Source: an uncultured Mucilaginibacter sp. (GTDB lineage: Bacteria > Bacteroidota > Bacteroidia > Sphingobacteriales > Sphingobacteriaceae). From it: DNA of 64,000 nucleotides. Below the pieces are notes generated by a model. It did no database searches and was not told the origin of the DNA. It saw only the letters and a list, made by a program, of their open reading frames with translations. Of the stretch, positions 19,040 through 28,645 are shown piece by piece; the stretch's first letter is position 1; each line of letters opens with the position of its first letter. A program made the translations under genes and the position numbers. The DNA lies in contig NZ_CAJYGQ010000006.1 in assembly GCF_913773635.1 (NCBI RefSeq), positions 186,001 to 250,000 on the forward strand, written 5' to 3'.

Positions 19040-20401
19040 GTGCTTCAATTTATACGTAAATTATCTCTTAAGATTGGTATTGATGGTGCTATAGCTTATA
19101 CTCTGTTAAGTCGTGTATTACAGGCAGGAGGCGGAGTAATATCCATCTTGTTTATTACAAGATTTTTATCTGCTGAGGAGCAAGGATACTATTACACCTT
19201 TGCAAGTATACTGGCAATACATGTTTTTTTTGAGTTAGGACTCAGTGGTATAATTACCCAGTATGCTGCACATGAATTCGCCCACTTAAACTGGACGGAT
19301 GACAACACCCTTGAAGGGGAGGATTATTATAAATCCCGATTGTCATCCTTGTTACATTTTTGTGTAAAGTGGTTTGCATTGATAAGTGTGATTCTTTTTT
19401 TTTCTCTTACTGCCATAGGTTTATATTTTTTTAAAAGTTACAACCATAATATAAATGTTAACTGGCAGGGACCATGGATTATTTTAAGTTTATCGACCGG
19501 TTTAAATTTGTTTATAGATCCATTATTAGCATATTTTGAAGGCATAGGTGCTGTAAAAGACATATCTAAGGTAAGATTTATACAAAAGGCTGCTTATATA
19601 GGCCTATTGTTTTTGTTTTTCTTTTTAGGCTTAAAGTTGTATTCCACAGCATTGGCTTCATTATGTGCTATCTTGATCAACTACATTCAAATACTGTTAT
19701 CTAAACGATTTTATCTTCTTAAACATATTTGGCATTTAAAGACTCAGTGGATAATTAACTATACCAAAGAAATACTTCCTTATCAATGGCGTATAGCTTT
19801 AAGCTGGATAAGCGGTTACTTCATGTTTCAGCTGTTTAATCCTGTATTATTTGCAACTGAGGGTGCCAAAGTGGCTGGTCAAATGGGAATGTCACTACAA
19901 GTGTTAAATGGTATTTCTGCACTGTCAATGAGCTGGATTAACACCAAGATACCATTGTTCTCTAATTTAATAGCTAAAGAACAATATATTAAATTAGATC
20001 AAATGTTCAATGAAACCTTGCGAAGTCTAATGTCAATAAATGGTTTAATGAGCTTAGTGTTTGTTTTAATAATCATTGTATTAAAACTTTATAACATATT
20101 TTACAATGACAGATTTTTGGATATAATTCCAACAATAGCACTTACTTCGGCAATGTTTTTATACCAATTAATTTTTTCTTGGGCTGCCTATTTACGATGT
20201 CATAAAACAGAGCCACTACTCATTTATTCTATAGGCATGGGGATATTAACATCCTTATCGACTTTTATTTTCGGGCATTTATACGGAGTTTTAGGAATTA
20301 CAATTGGCTATTGTCTAATTACAATATTAATTAGCTTACCTTGGGTTGCCTATGTATTCTATACAAAAAAACGCGAGTGGCATGTAATTATTCAAGAATA
20401 A
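19040..20401 (+). CDS. wzx: Wzx-type polysaccharide flippase
   Basis: This 453-residue MOP-superfamily membrane protein has about twelve hydrophobic segments and should move the lipid-linked repeat unit across the inner membrane. It begins with a charged N terminus and then TLLSRVLQAGGGVISILFITRF-type first helix (key part LLSRVLQAGGGVI). As usual for flippases there is no compact signature, and the call rests on topology, length and context. It starts with GTG four bases after the ddhC stop; no ATG is usable. It lies in the middle of a glycosyltransferase series. Confidence 0.8.
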   Translation: MLQFIRKLSLKIGIDGAIAYTLLSRVLQAGGGVISILFITRFLSAEEQGYYYTFASILAIHVFFELGLSGIITQYAAHEFAHLNWTDDNTLEGEDYYKSRLSSLLHFCVKWFALISVILFFSLTAIGLYFFKSYNHNINVNWQGPWIILSLSTGLNLFIDPLLAYFEGIGAVKDISKVRFIQKAAYIGLLFLFFFLGLKLYSTALASLCAILINYIQILLSKRFYLLKHIWHLKTQWIINYTKEILPYQWRIALSWISGYFMFQLFNPVLFATEGAKVAGQMGMSLQVLNGISALSMSWINTKIPLFSNLIAKEQYIKLDQMFNETLRSLMSINGLMSLVFVLIIIVLKLYNIFYNDRFLDIIPTIALTSAMFLYQLIFSWAAYLRCHKTEPLLIYSIGMGILTSLSTFIFGHLYGVLGITIGYCLITILISLPWVAYVFYTKKREWHVIIQE

Positions 20402-20404
20402 ATT

Positions 20405-21427
20405 ATGATTTTAACAATTGCAATACCTACTTATAATAGGCCTGATGAAATATTGGCTACAGTATCAACCATTATTCCACAACTTAATGATAAAGTTTCT
20501 GTAATAATATTAGATAATAGTTCAGACGTTAACGTAGTTGATCATTTATTAAATGAAATAGAAAACTTCGATAAATACAATATTACAGTACATCGTAATA
20601 AAGTTAATATTGGGCCTGATGCTAACTTCGCAAGATCTTTTGAATATAGTACAGCACAATATACTTGGGTTTTAGGTGATGATGATGAGGTTGATTCAAA
20701 TGCTGTAGAAAAAATATTATCAGATATTGAATATTATAAAGATCAGGATTTGATAGGTTTCAATTTTAATTCAAATTGTAATTTGGTTGAACGCACTGTT
20801 CCTATAATTGTTGATAGTACAGCCAGCCTAGTTTCAAAAATGGATTTTTTTGGTAATTGGTTATTCCTATCAACATCTGTTTATCATACACAATCGTACC
20901 TAAAGTATATAAGGTATGCTTACTGGTCAGCATACAGCATGGCATCGCAAATTAGCCCTGCCTTGGTTGCCATTAGCAATAATAAAGTATTTGTTTTTTC
21001 TGAAAAGTATATTGTAACTAATAAACCTATTTATGATGTTGAACAAAAATGGTCTAATGTTAAGATCACTTTAACTCTAACATCTTTGCTTGAATTGCCA
21101 CTGAACTGGAGTAATAAAGAATATTTAACATTTGGTATAAAAATGAATACGTTATTCGTAACATTTACCCATATACTTGTTTCAATATTAAAGAGCGTGA
21201 AATTAAATGTAGATTTAATTGACGAATATCATCTTTATATTTTAAACCAAATATATTCTCGCACGATAGAGTTTAGGAGTAATAGAACAAAAGAGAAGGT
21301 AATGTATAATATAGTAAAGCGTTTACTTAAAAATAAAGCTTTGCTTAAATTGGCATTAAGGACTAATGCTATGCAAAAAAAAGCACATTCGAAAGATGTA
21401 GCCTCGTTCAATCTTTTCATTAGATAG
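20405..21427 (+). CDS. Glycosyltransferase family 2
   Basis: This GT-A fold inverting transferase has 340 residues. The N-terminal nucleotide-sugar site is IAIPTYNRPDEI, with IILDNSS, and the metal-binding acidic motif is WVLGDDDEV. A weakly conserved C-terminal half follows. It starts three bases after wzx. It probably adds one sugar to the repeat unit at the cytoplasmic face. Neither donor nor linkage can be told from sequence; a CDP-dideoxyhexose branch is possible because the ddh cassette is adjacent (inference). Confidence 0.83.
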   Translation: MILTIAIPTYNRPDEILATVSTIIPQLNDKVSVIILDNSSDVNVVDHLLNEIENFDKYNITVHRNKVNIGPDANFARSFEYSTAQYTWVLGDDDEVDSNAVEKILSDIEYYKDQDLIGFNFNSNCNLVERTVPIIVDSTASLVSKMDFFGNWLFLSTSVYHTQSYLKYIRYAYWSAYSMASQISPALVAISNNKVFVFSEKYIVTNKPIYDVEQKWSNVKITLTLTSLLELPLNWSNKEYLTFGIKMNTLFVTFTHILVSILKSVKLNVDLIDEYHLYILNQIYSRTIEFRSNRTKEKVMYNIVKRLLKNKALLKLALRTNAMQKKAHSKDVASFNLFIR

Positions 21428-21451
21428 CTTTTCAATCAACATTTTAGGTCA

Positions 21452-22357
21452 ATGAATATGCAAAATGTAGCTGTTGTATTAGTTACCTACAACAGGTTAA
21501 ACTTGTTGAAGGAAGCGATTGAAGCATTACGGTCTCAAACACACTTCATCTTCAGGATAGTTGTGGTAGATAATGGTAGTACCGATGGCACAAGTGAATG
21601 GCTTGGTCTTCAAACCGATTTATATGTAATTAAGCAAGCTAATTCGGGCGGAGCGGGCGGATTCTACACAGGAGTAAAATTCTCTGCTTCTTTAAATGTT
21701 GATTGGGTGTGGTTAATGGATGATGACACAATTTGCAACAGTAATTCATTAGAAAAGCTTGTCGAAAAAGTGTCAACTTTACCGAATGAAAAAATAGGTT
21801 TCGTTGGTAGTAAGTGCGTTTGGTCGGATGGAAATCCGCATTATATGAACATTGTGGATATTAAACCATACTTTAATAACACTGTTCCATTTACAAAATA
21901 CGATAATTATAATTTACTACTTACTGAAGCGTGTTCATTTGTTTCAGTATTAATCAATATTGCCGCTATTAAAAAGATCGGTTTACCCTATAAAGATTTT
22001 TTTATATGGGGGGATGACTTAGAATACACTCAGCGTATCACGAAGGCTGGATATTTAGGGTTTTATTGTCAAGATAGCATAGTCGTTCATAAAACCCCTC
22101 AAAACTACCGCCCAAATTTTTATACTGAATCGGCTTCAAATATTTGGAAATATAAATATGGCCTTAGAAACGAACTTTTCATGATAAAACGAGATAAAGG
22201 TCTACTTTACTATACTATATGGCTGTTTGTTAAAATATTATATACGTCTTTTAAAATACTAGTAAAAAGGCGAGACAGCAAATTTGTTTTTATTAAAGCT
22301 GTGTTTCAGTCAGGGTTTAATAGTATGTTTTTCAATCCCAAAATTGAGCGGCTTTAA
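21452..22357 (+). CDS. Glycosyltransferase family 2, galactofuranosyltransferase-like
   Basis: This 301-residue GT2 protein has VVLVTYNRLNLL at its start, VVDNGSTDGT, then NSGGAGGFYTGV and WVWLMDDDT. The NxGGAGGF segment with a DDD metal site is characteristic of the GlfT2-like group, which uses UDP-galactofuranose. This fits the glf gene at 9556-10656 in the same locus. A late WGDDLEY supplies the probable catalytic acid. A short hydrophobic, basic C terminus may bind the membrane. Donor assignment is an inference from motif and context. Confidence 0.8.
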   Translation: MNMQNVAVVLVTYNRLNLLKEAIEALRSQTHFIFRIVVVDNGSTDGTSEWLGLQTDLYVIKQANSGGAGGFYTGVKFSASLNVDWVWLMDDDTICNSNSLEKLVEKVSTLPNEKIGFVGSKCVWSDGNPHYMNIVDIKPYFNNTVPFTKYDNYNLLLTEACSFVSVLINIAAIKKIGLPYKDFFIWGDDLEYTQRITKAGYLGFYCQDSIVVHKTPQNYRPNFYTESASNIWKYKYGLRNELFMIKRDKGLLYYTIWLFVKILYTSFKILVKRRDSKFVFIKAVFQSGFNSMFFNPKIERL

Positions 22358-22371
22358 GTATTTATCACAAA

Positions 22372-23526
22372 ATGCCTAAAAAATCTATTTTATATATATT
22401 CGGCGGAGAAAAAGCATCTGGTGCAGAGATTGTGATAGAAAGACTTATTGATTCAAATGCGGTACATATTGATAGTCATCTTTTTATATCTCCCGGAGAT
22501 TTTGCACACAAATTAATCAAGTTAAACAAGCCTTACTCTATACATTTAATAGATAGATTACGTAAACTAAACAGAAGCAATTCCTCAAGTTTCGGCTTCT
22601 ACTTAAAAGCAATCGGTAATTACTTTTCTGTTTCTTATCGAGTTTATAAGTACATCAAAAGAAATAACATTGATGTTGTTCATGCAAATACCGTCGTACC
22701 GGCCTCATATTTATTGCCATTAATAATTATATTGAAACCGTTTCTTAACGTTACCTGGATTTGGAGTGATCATGATTTGTCATATTACTCTAAAGTAGAT
22801 ACTTTGATGTCAAAACTGAGCGTTAAATTTTACGATCATACCTTGGCTGTATCACAAGCGGTCAAACTGAAGTATGTTGACAATCCTAAATTAACGGTTT
22901 TGCATAATGGATTAGATATTGAGAAATTTACCCCTAATCAAAATCTTCGTGATACCTTCAGGCGTTCTAACTTTTTTGATTGTGATACAGTGGTTATTGG
23001 TATAGCTGCTACAATTGCTCCACGTAAAGGGCAGTTAGAGCTTATAGAAGCTTTTAAAGATATATACAAATCTAACAAGAATTCGATATTAATTTTAGCA
23101 GGTGGATTCTCCGACGATTATCCGGAATACTGTATAAAAGTCAAAAATGCTGTTAGACAACCGGGCATAAAATACATTGGGCATATCAGCAATATTACAG
23201 AGTTTTATAACGGTTGTGATGTAATTATAAGTAACAGTAACATTGAAGGCAGCGAACCTTTGGGCACAACAATATATGAAGCAATGGCATGCGAAAAAAT
23301 TGTATTAGCATCAGCTACAGGTGGAACGCCTGAAATAATAGACGACTGTATTAACGGTTTTTTGTTTGAAGCCGAAAATAAAGTCGATCTTCAAAAAAAG
23401 CTGTCATACATAATTAATAACTATCACCAACTTGTTCAAATCAAACTGGCAGCGAGAAGTCAGGTGATAAATAAGTTTAACATAAAAAATATGATTAAAC
23501 AGTATAATATACTATTAGCTAATTGA
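22372..23526 (+). CDS. Glycosyltransferase family 4
   Basis: This GT-B fold retaining transferase has 384 residues. The C-terminal donor domain starts near IGIAATIAPRKGQLELIEAF and contains the EX7E motif in EGSEPLGTTIYEAMA. The N-terminal acceptor domain begins with an FGGEKASGAEIV segment that matches the GGAE-type loop. It sits between a GT2 gene and the polymerase and overlaps the polymerase start by four bases. Sugar donor unknown. Confidence 0.85.
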   Translation: MPKKSILYIFGGEKASGAEIVIERLIDSNAVHIDSHLFISPGDFAHKLIKLNKPYSIHLIDRLRKLNRSNSSSFGFYLKAIGNYFSVSYRVYKYIKRNNIDVVHANTVVPASYLLPLIIILKPFLNVTWIWSDHDLSYYSKVDTLMSKLSVKFYDHTLAVSQAVKLKYVDNPKLTVLHNGLDIEKFTPNQNLRDTFRRSNFFDCDTVVIGIAATIAPRKGQLELIEAFKDIYKSNKNSILILAGGFSDDYPEYCIKVKNAVRQPGIKYIGHISNITEFYNGCDVIISNSNIEGSEPLGTTIYEAMACEKIVLASATGGTPEIIDDCINGFLFEAENKVDLQKKLSYIINNYHQLVQIKLAARSQVINKFNIKNMIKQYNILLAN

Positions 23527-24782
23527 TACAAGTGACCGGAATTTTTATTTTTATTTCACTTACCATATTTGGAGCAGGCTATTATATTGTTTGGCCCAGT
23601 AGATTTAATGTAGTTACACATCTAACTGTAGGTGCAGTATTCATATCCTCTTTTGTGCCGGCCATTATACTGGAGGTTTATAAGAATTATCCGGATAGCA
23701 TAGTAACTTTATATGTAAAAATATTAGTTACGGGCGCTATATGCTATTTAATGGGCATATTATTAGGCTTTAACCGAAAAGTTAAAAGAACCAAACTTTC
23801 TTTTGATGTTTTAAGTACAGAAGATTATGAAAAAAGGGCAATACAATTAACTAAATTTTTACTTATTACTGGCATAATATGCCTTGCATTAAGTTATGCA
23901 GGTATGGGTTTCGTGCCAATGTTTGCTTCCGATCCAATCTCAGCTAAATTTTTTAGGGGCGCTTATCAAGAACCATATTTGAGGGTAGCAAGTTTATTTC
24001 GTGCATCATTTTATATTTTGTCTACTATAATTCCTATTTCTTCAATTATTTGGTATAATAAGCGTATTCCATTTTTTTTGCATGCCACTTTGGTAGCCAT
24101 AGGGCTTATGTTTCTATCCTTGTCTAGAAGTCCGGCATTTACAGGTTTGGTAATGGCAATTGCATTGGTCTTGTCATTCAAAAGCAAGTTTCATTTCAAA
24201 ATTTTATTAGGGGTAATTGTAAGCATTTATTTATTCAGTTCCATATTTTACTATTTGATTGGTGTTAGGCAGTTTGAAAACATTGATTCAAAGAGTGAAA
24301 ACGGATATTGGCAAGTAATAGGCGAAAGCGCACCAGATATAAATGATCAGTTGCAGTTTTTAGATATGTTCACAAAGCATCCCAAGTGGACATATGGACG
24401 TACTATGTATGGTGGTTTGATACCTGGGCACTATGAATGGAATCCGACAGTGTATACATTAAATGTAATTGCTCCAGACATGAATATAAATGAGATTGCC
24501 TCTGGAGGATTAAGGTTGCCCACACCTCTATGGGGATATGTATCTTTTCAATGGCCGGGAGTTATTATGTTTTGCTTGATATCCGGTTTCCTATCAGGTT
24601 TTTTTCTTAAATACACAAAATTTTGGTTAACAGAACATAACTCAATGGTTATTAAGTCTGTTGTAGTAGTATTATTTGTTAGTGTATTTATCACTATAAT
24701 AAATTTCTTTACTCTCTCAATCTTCTCTATACCACCTATGCTGGTTTTACTATTTTACATGTATAGATTTAAAATTAGTTGA
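23523..24782 (+). CDS. wzy: Wzy-like O-antigen/oligosaccharide polymerase
   Basis: This 419-residue protein has around ten to twelve hydrophobic segments and a long loop in the second half. It should polymerise flipped repeat units in the periplasm. Wzy proteins share almost no sequence, so the call rests on topology and on its place beside wzx and the glycosyltransferases. RSPAFTGLVMAIALVL and a loop with NPTVYTLNVIAPDMNINE resemble the oligosaccharide-repeat-unit polymerase type (OTnc-like). The start is TTG at 23523, inside the last codon of the preceding gene (TTGA overlap); GTG at 23532 is an alternative. Confidence 0.75.
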   Translation: MIQVTGIFIFISLTIFGAGYYIVWPSRFNVVTHLTVGAVFISSFVPAIILEVYKNYPDSIVTLYVKILVTGAICYLMGILLGFNRKVKRTKLSFDVLSTEDYEKRAIQLTKFLLITGIICLALSYAGMGFVPMFASDPISAKFFRGAYQEPYLRVASLFRASFYILSTIIPISSIIWYNKRIPFFLHATLVAIGLMFLSLSRSPAFTGLVMAIALVLSFKSKFHFKILLGVIVSIYLFSSIFYYLIGVRQFENIDSKSENGYWQVIGESAPDINDQLQFLDMFTKHPKWTYGRTMYGGLIPGHYEWNPTVYTLNVIAPDMNINEIASGGLRLPTPLWGYVSFQWPGVIMFCLISGFLSGFFLKYTKFWLTEHNSMVIKSVVVVLFVSVFITIINFFTLSIFSIPPMLVLLFYMYRFKIS

Positions 24783-24785
24783 TTA

Positions 24786-25856
24786 ATGATTATTATAAAT
24801 GGGCGTTTTCTAAAGCAACGCATAACTGGTGTGCAGAGATTTGCGTATGAGATAACTAAGGAATTAATTGCTAATGATAGTAATGTAAAAATAATTGTTC
24901 CTAAGTCCTACAAAGATACACTGCCTAAAGAAACAGAAAACTTATTTAAAGAATATTTTATTTTTGAGGGAGCAGGTGAAGGTTTGGTTTGGGAACAGTT
25001 TGTATTACCTTTGTGCCTTAAGCAAAACATGCTTCTGCTAAATTTCTGTAATAGCGCACCTATTTTATGGCGCAATAAGCTTACGTGCGTACACGACATG
25101 TCTTACAAATCTAATCCACAATGGTTTTCTAGAAAAGTCAGATTGTATTATTCCGTTTTGATACCGTCTATTTTGCGTACTTCAAAATATATAATCACAG
25201 TGAGTGAATTTGCGAAAGCCGAAATATTTAAATATGTCAAAGGGATAGGGACAAACACTATTGAAGTTATTTACAATGCTTGTGCGGAAGTATTTAGAAA
25301 TGACAGCTTCCCTGATAATAAAAATTTTAACAGCAAAATTCTGTTATTTGTAGGTTCAATTGAACCCAGAAAAAACCTGGATAATCTGTTAGCTGCATTT
25401 GCAAAAATTGAAGATCCTGAAGCAAGATTAATAATTGTTGGTAAGCAAAACACCAAAATGTTTAATCATGTAAATTTAAAGTTGGATTCAGATAATAGGA
25501 TTTTATGGAAACATTCGTGCAAAGATGAGGAATTAAAAGAATTATATATTTCGGCTAAAGCATTGGTAAATCCATCACTATACGAAGGTTTTGGAGTGCC
25601 TTTAATTGAAGCTGCCAGTAATGCATGCCTGCTTTTACTTTCAAAAATACCTGTATTTATAGAAGTAGCGAATGGTGATGCTTGCTTTTTTGACCCGTAT
25701 GATACTAACAATATCGCTGACACGTTAAAAGGCCTGCTTAATTTAAGCCCAGTTGAAGCAAATAAAATGGCTCAGAAAGCCTATCTTAATATTGCAAAAA
25801 GTTTTAGCTGGAAAAACTCAGCTGATAAACTTTATAAGTTAATTAAGGGCAATTAA
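24786..25856 (+). CDS. Glycosyltransferase family 4
   Basis: This GT-B transferase has 356 residues. It begins INGRFLKQRITGVQRFAYE, the N-terminal loop seen in mannosyltransferase-like GT4 proteins. The donor domain has FVGSIEPRKNLDNLL, NPSLYEGFGVPLIEAAS (with the EX7E pair) and ends in SFSWKNSADKLY. It follows wzy by three bases and precedes an acetyltransferase by one base. Sugar specificity cannot be read. Confidence 0.87.
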   Translation: MIIINGRFLKQRITGVQRFAYEITKELIANDSNVKIIVPKSYKDTLPKETENLFKEYFIFEGAGEGLVWEQFVLPLCLKQNMLLLNFCNSAPILWRNKLTCVHDMSYKSNPQWFSRKVRLYYSVLIPSILRTSKYIITVSEFAKAEIFKYVKGIGTNTIEVIYNACAEVFRNDSFPDNKNFNSKILLFVGSIEPRKNLDNLLAAFAKIEDPEARLIIVGKQNTKMFNHVNLKLDSDNRILWKHSCKDEELKELYISAKALVNPSLYEGFGVPLIEAASNACLLLLSKIPVFIEVANGDACFFDPYDTNNIADTLKGLLNLSPVEANKMAQKAYLNIAKSFSWKNSADKLYKLIKGN

Positions 25857-25857
25857 T

Positions 25858-26397
25858 ATGGCAACGTTAAAATTAATTAAACAGGACTTAAATTATTTAA
25901 AAGATAGATTTAATGTTTCTTTTGTTTCTGCCATATTAACTAACCGGGGGTTTCACGCAGTCTTGCTTTACAGAATTTCTCATAGCTTGTTTCATAAACG
26001 CATTCCGATTATTCCACTTGTATTGACACGTATAGTACAAATTACGTACGCTATTGATATTGATTTCAAGGCAACATTACACGGTGGAATCATTATAATT
26101 CATGGGGTTGGATTAGTTATCGGTCAAGGCGCTGTAATACACGAAAGATGTATACTTTATCATGGAGTCACATTAGGTAGAAGAAAGCAAATAGTTGAAC
26201 TTACAAACGATGATGGTTTCCCAACTGTAGGGGCAGATTGTGTGTTGGGAGCTGGCTGTAAGATTATAGGCAAGGTTAATGTAGGGCATAATTCCTTGAT
26301 TGGGCCAAATGTAGTACTAACTCATGATGCACCGATAAACTCTATAGTTAAATGCCATGAGCCTTTAATAACGGTTAAAACTACTAAAACCTTATGA
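25858..26397 (+). CDS. Serine acetyltransferase-type hexapeptide acyltransferase
   Basis: This 179-residue left-handed beta-helix protein carries hexapeptide repeats (for example IHGVGLVIGQGAVI, VGADCVLGAGCKIIG, VNVGHNSLIGPNVVL). The helical N terminus and the YHGVTLG catalytic region look like a CysE-type serine acetyltransferase. Inside a polysaccharide operon such proteins normally O-acetylate a sugar with acetyl-CoA. The catalytic His is probably in LYHGVTLG. The stop overlaps the next ATG (ATGA), so the two acyltransferases are translationally coupled. Confidence 0.82.
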   Translation: MATLKLIKQDLNYLKDRFNVSFVSAILTNRGFHAVLLYRISHSLFHKRIPIIPLVLTRIVQITYAIDIDFKATLHGGIIIIHGVGLVIGQGAVIHERCILYHGVTLGRRKQIVELTNDDGFPTVGADCVLGAGCKIIGKVNVGHNSLIGPNVVLTHDAPINSIVKCHEPLITVKTTKTL

Positions 26398-27452
26398 CAA
26401 AACGTGTAGAATGGCTAGACTCATTAAGAGGAGTGGCTGCTATAATGGTAATGATAATGCACATTTGGGAAACTTTGATTGTTACATTTCCAGCAGAAAT
26501 AAATGGTAATATAAAAACGACACTGAACTATTTGATACTTGACTTTTTAAATTTTGGTAAAATTGGAGTTGGTGCTTTTTTCTTTGTTAGTGGTTATGTA
26601 ATTCCTTATAGTTTAATAGGAAAAAACTTACAGACATTTGCTATTTCAAGGTTATTCAGGCTTTATCCGGCGTACTGGTTTTCATTATTACTATTCGTTT
26701 TCGTTGCAGGTATGCCGCCATTAATACAGTTGTTGGGTAATTTGACTATGTTGCAAAAGTTTTTGGGTATTGAAGATTTAATCGGCGTATATTGGACATT
26801 ACAGATCGAGCTGATATTCTATGCGGTTTGTGCTATGATGTTTTACTTTAACAAACTGGAAAAGCCTGTATTTATATATAATGCAACGATTTTCTTACTT
26901 ATCGTATCATTGATAATGGCTGCATTAAGGTATTACATGGATAAAAAGCTTCCTGTAGCTTTACCACTTGGTTTATCAATAATGTTCATTGGGTTGATAA
27001 TCAGAAATTTGCATACTCACAACAACAATAACAAAGCAATATTTAAGGTGGTAACACTCTTTATTGGTTTTTTGTTACCAATATGTTTTCTAGCTTATAA
27101 CAAGGATTATGGATTTAATGAAAAGTGGTATAAGTATTTTACATCCTATGTACTTGCTTTAGAGATGTTTTTGATTTTTAATTATAAAAACTGGTTCAAT
27201 ACAATTCTTTTGTTTTTTGGTCGAATAAGTTATTCATTATATTTATTGCATCCAATTGCTGCTTTGATGATTACTCCTTGGATTTTAAAAAAAATTCCAA
27301 TAATTTCAAGCCCAATATCTTTTGCATTAATTGGCATACTTATTTCTATATTATTTGCATTTCTGTGCTTCATCACTATTGAAAATGCGTTTGTACGTTT
27401 AGGTAAAAAAGCCGCCAGGTATTATAACAATAACTTTATTGCAAAGTTATAA
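26394..27452 (+). CDS. Acyltransferase family 3 membrane protein
   Basis: This 352-residue integral membrane acyltransferase has about ten hydrophobic helices. It starts EWLDSLRGVAAIMVMIMH, whose Arg and His are the conserved AT3 motif. GAFFFVSGYVI and FAISRLFRLYPAYWF follow. The family O-acetylates exported polysaccharides on the periplasmic side. It is the second acyl-modifying gene in a row and is coupled by ATGA overlap. Which sugar is modified is unknown. Confidence 0.88.
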   Translation: MTKRVEWLDSLRGVAAIMVMIMHIWETLIVTFPAEINGNIKTTLNYLILDFLNFGKIGVGAFFFVSGYVIPYSLIGKNLQTFAISRLFRLYPAYWFSLLLFVFVAGMPPLIQLLGNLTMLQKFLGIEDLIGVYWTLQIELIFYAVCAMMFYFNKLEKPVFIYNATIFLLIVSLIMAALRYYMDKKLPVALPLGLSIMFIGLIIRNLHTHNNNNKAIFKVVTLFIGFLLPICFLAYNKDYGFNEKWYKYFTSYVLALEMFLIFNYKNWFNTILLFFGRISYSLYLLHPIAALMITPWILKKIPIISSPISFALIGILISILFAFLCFITIENAFVRLGKKAARYYNNNFIAKL

Positions 27453-27502
27453 TTACATCGCATGAATTATTCCTGCTTATATTGTAAAATATATTTTTAT
27501 AA

Positions 27503-28645
27503 ATGAAATTAGCAATAGTACAAGATGAACTTATACGTAAGGGTGGGGCTGAGCAAGTCGTATTAAGTTTTCATAAAGCATTTCCGGAAGCGCCTATTTA
27601 CACATTAGCTTACAATCGTGATAAAACTTACGCAGAGTTTAAAAACTGTAATATAATAACCTCTTGGTTCAATAAATTTGTGCACGATGCCCATAATTTA
27701 AAACGTTTTTTTTTTCCATTCGGAATTATGGCTATGCAACAGTTAAAAGTTAAAGGATATGATGTCATACTTCAATCTACTACACATTGCGCTAAGTATG
27801 TTGATACAGAACCGAATGCTTTAATTATTACCTATTGCCATACACCTTTCAGGTTAGCATGGAGACCAAATTCGTATGGGGAGATATCAAGTTCTAAGGG
27901 ACTTAAGCGGCAACTTTACAGCCTGGTAGTAAATATTTTAAAAAAAATTGACAAGAAAAGCGCTCTTAAAACCGATTGGTTTATAACAAATGCTAAAGAA
28001 GTTGTACCACGTATTGAAGAAGCGTATCAACCGCAAAACCCCATAACTATTATTAATCCTCCTGTTAAATGCAGCAATTTTTATATATCAGACAAAATTC
28101 CTGAATATTATTTAGTGGTAAGCAGATTAGAGTCTTATAAAAAAGTTGATTTGGTTATAGAGGCTTTTAATAAAATGCCAGAAAAGAAATTGCTTGTTGT
28201 AGGTAAGGGGTCCATGAAAAAACAGCTCAGGGCATTGGCAAACACAAATATTACCTTTGCCGAAGGCCTCAATGCAGAAGAGTTATCAAAAGCCTACGCA
28301 GAAAGTAAGGCGTTGATCTTTCCTCAACATGAGGATTATGGCATAACTCCATTAGAGGCAAACGCATCTGGAAGGCCAGTTATTGCTTATGGTAAAGGTG
28401 GTGTTATTGATACCATGATTCCTTATAATAATAATGCTATGCAAGCAACGGCCCTATTTTTTGAAAATCAACATGTTGATGACATAAGCTCGGCAATAAC
28501 ACAATTTGAAGAATTAAGCTTTGATCCAGAATTCATAAGAGAGCATGCAAAAAGGTTCGATGAAATTCACTTTGTAAAACACATACAAGAGTTTGTAAAG
28601 AGGAAATTCAATGAATCAAAAAGCATTAAAACAGCTAATCATTAG
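27503..28645 (+). CDS. Glycosyltransferase family 4, WbaZ-like
   Basis: This GT-B transferase has 380 residues. It begins KLAIVQDELIRKGGAEQVV with the GGAE loop, followed by ITYCHTPFRLAWRP, typical of WbaZ/WcaI-type transferases. The donor domain includes VVSRLESYKKVDLVIEAF and PQHEDYGITPLEANASGRPV with the EX7E pair. It begins 50 bases after the acyltransferase and ends the forward gene run. Its last 11 bases overlap the convergent GT14-like gene. A mannose or related donor is possible, but not shown. Confidence 0.87.
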   Translation: MKLAIVQDELIRKGGAEQVVLSFHKAFPEAPIYTLAYNRDKTYAEFKNCNIITSWFNKFVHDAHNLKRFFFPFGIMAMQQLKVKGYDVILQSTTHCAKYVDTEPNALIITYCHTPFRLAWRPNSYGEISSSKGLKRQLYSLVVNILKKIDKKSALKTDWFITNAKEVVPRIEEAYQPQNPITIINPPVKCSNFYISDKIPEYYLVVSRLESYKKVDLVIEAFNKMPEKKLLVVGKGSMKKQLRALANTNITFAEGLNAEELSKAYAESKALIFPQHEDYGITPLEANASGRPVIAYGKGGVIDTMIPYNNNAMQATALFFENQHVDDISSAITQFEELSFDPEFIREHAKRFDEIHFVKHIQEFVKRKFNESKSIKTANH

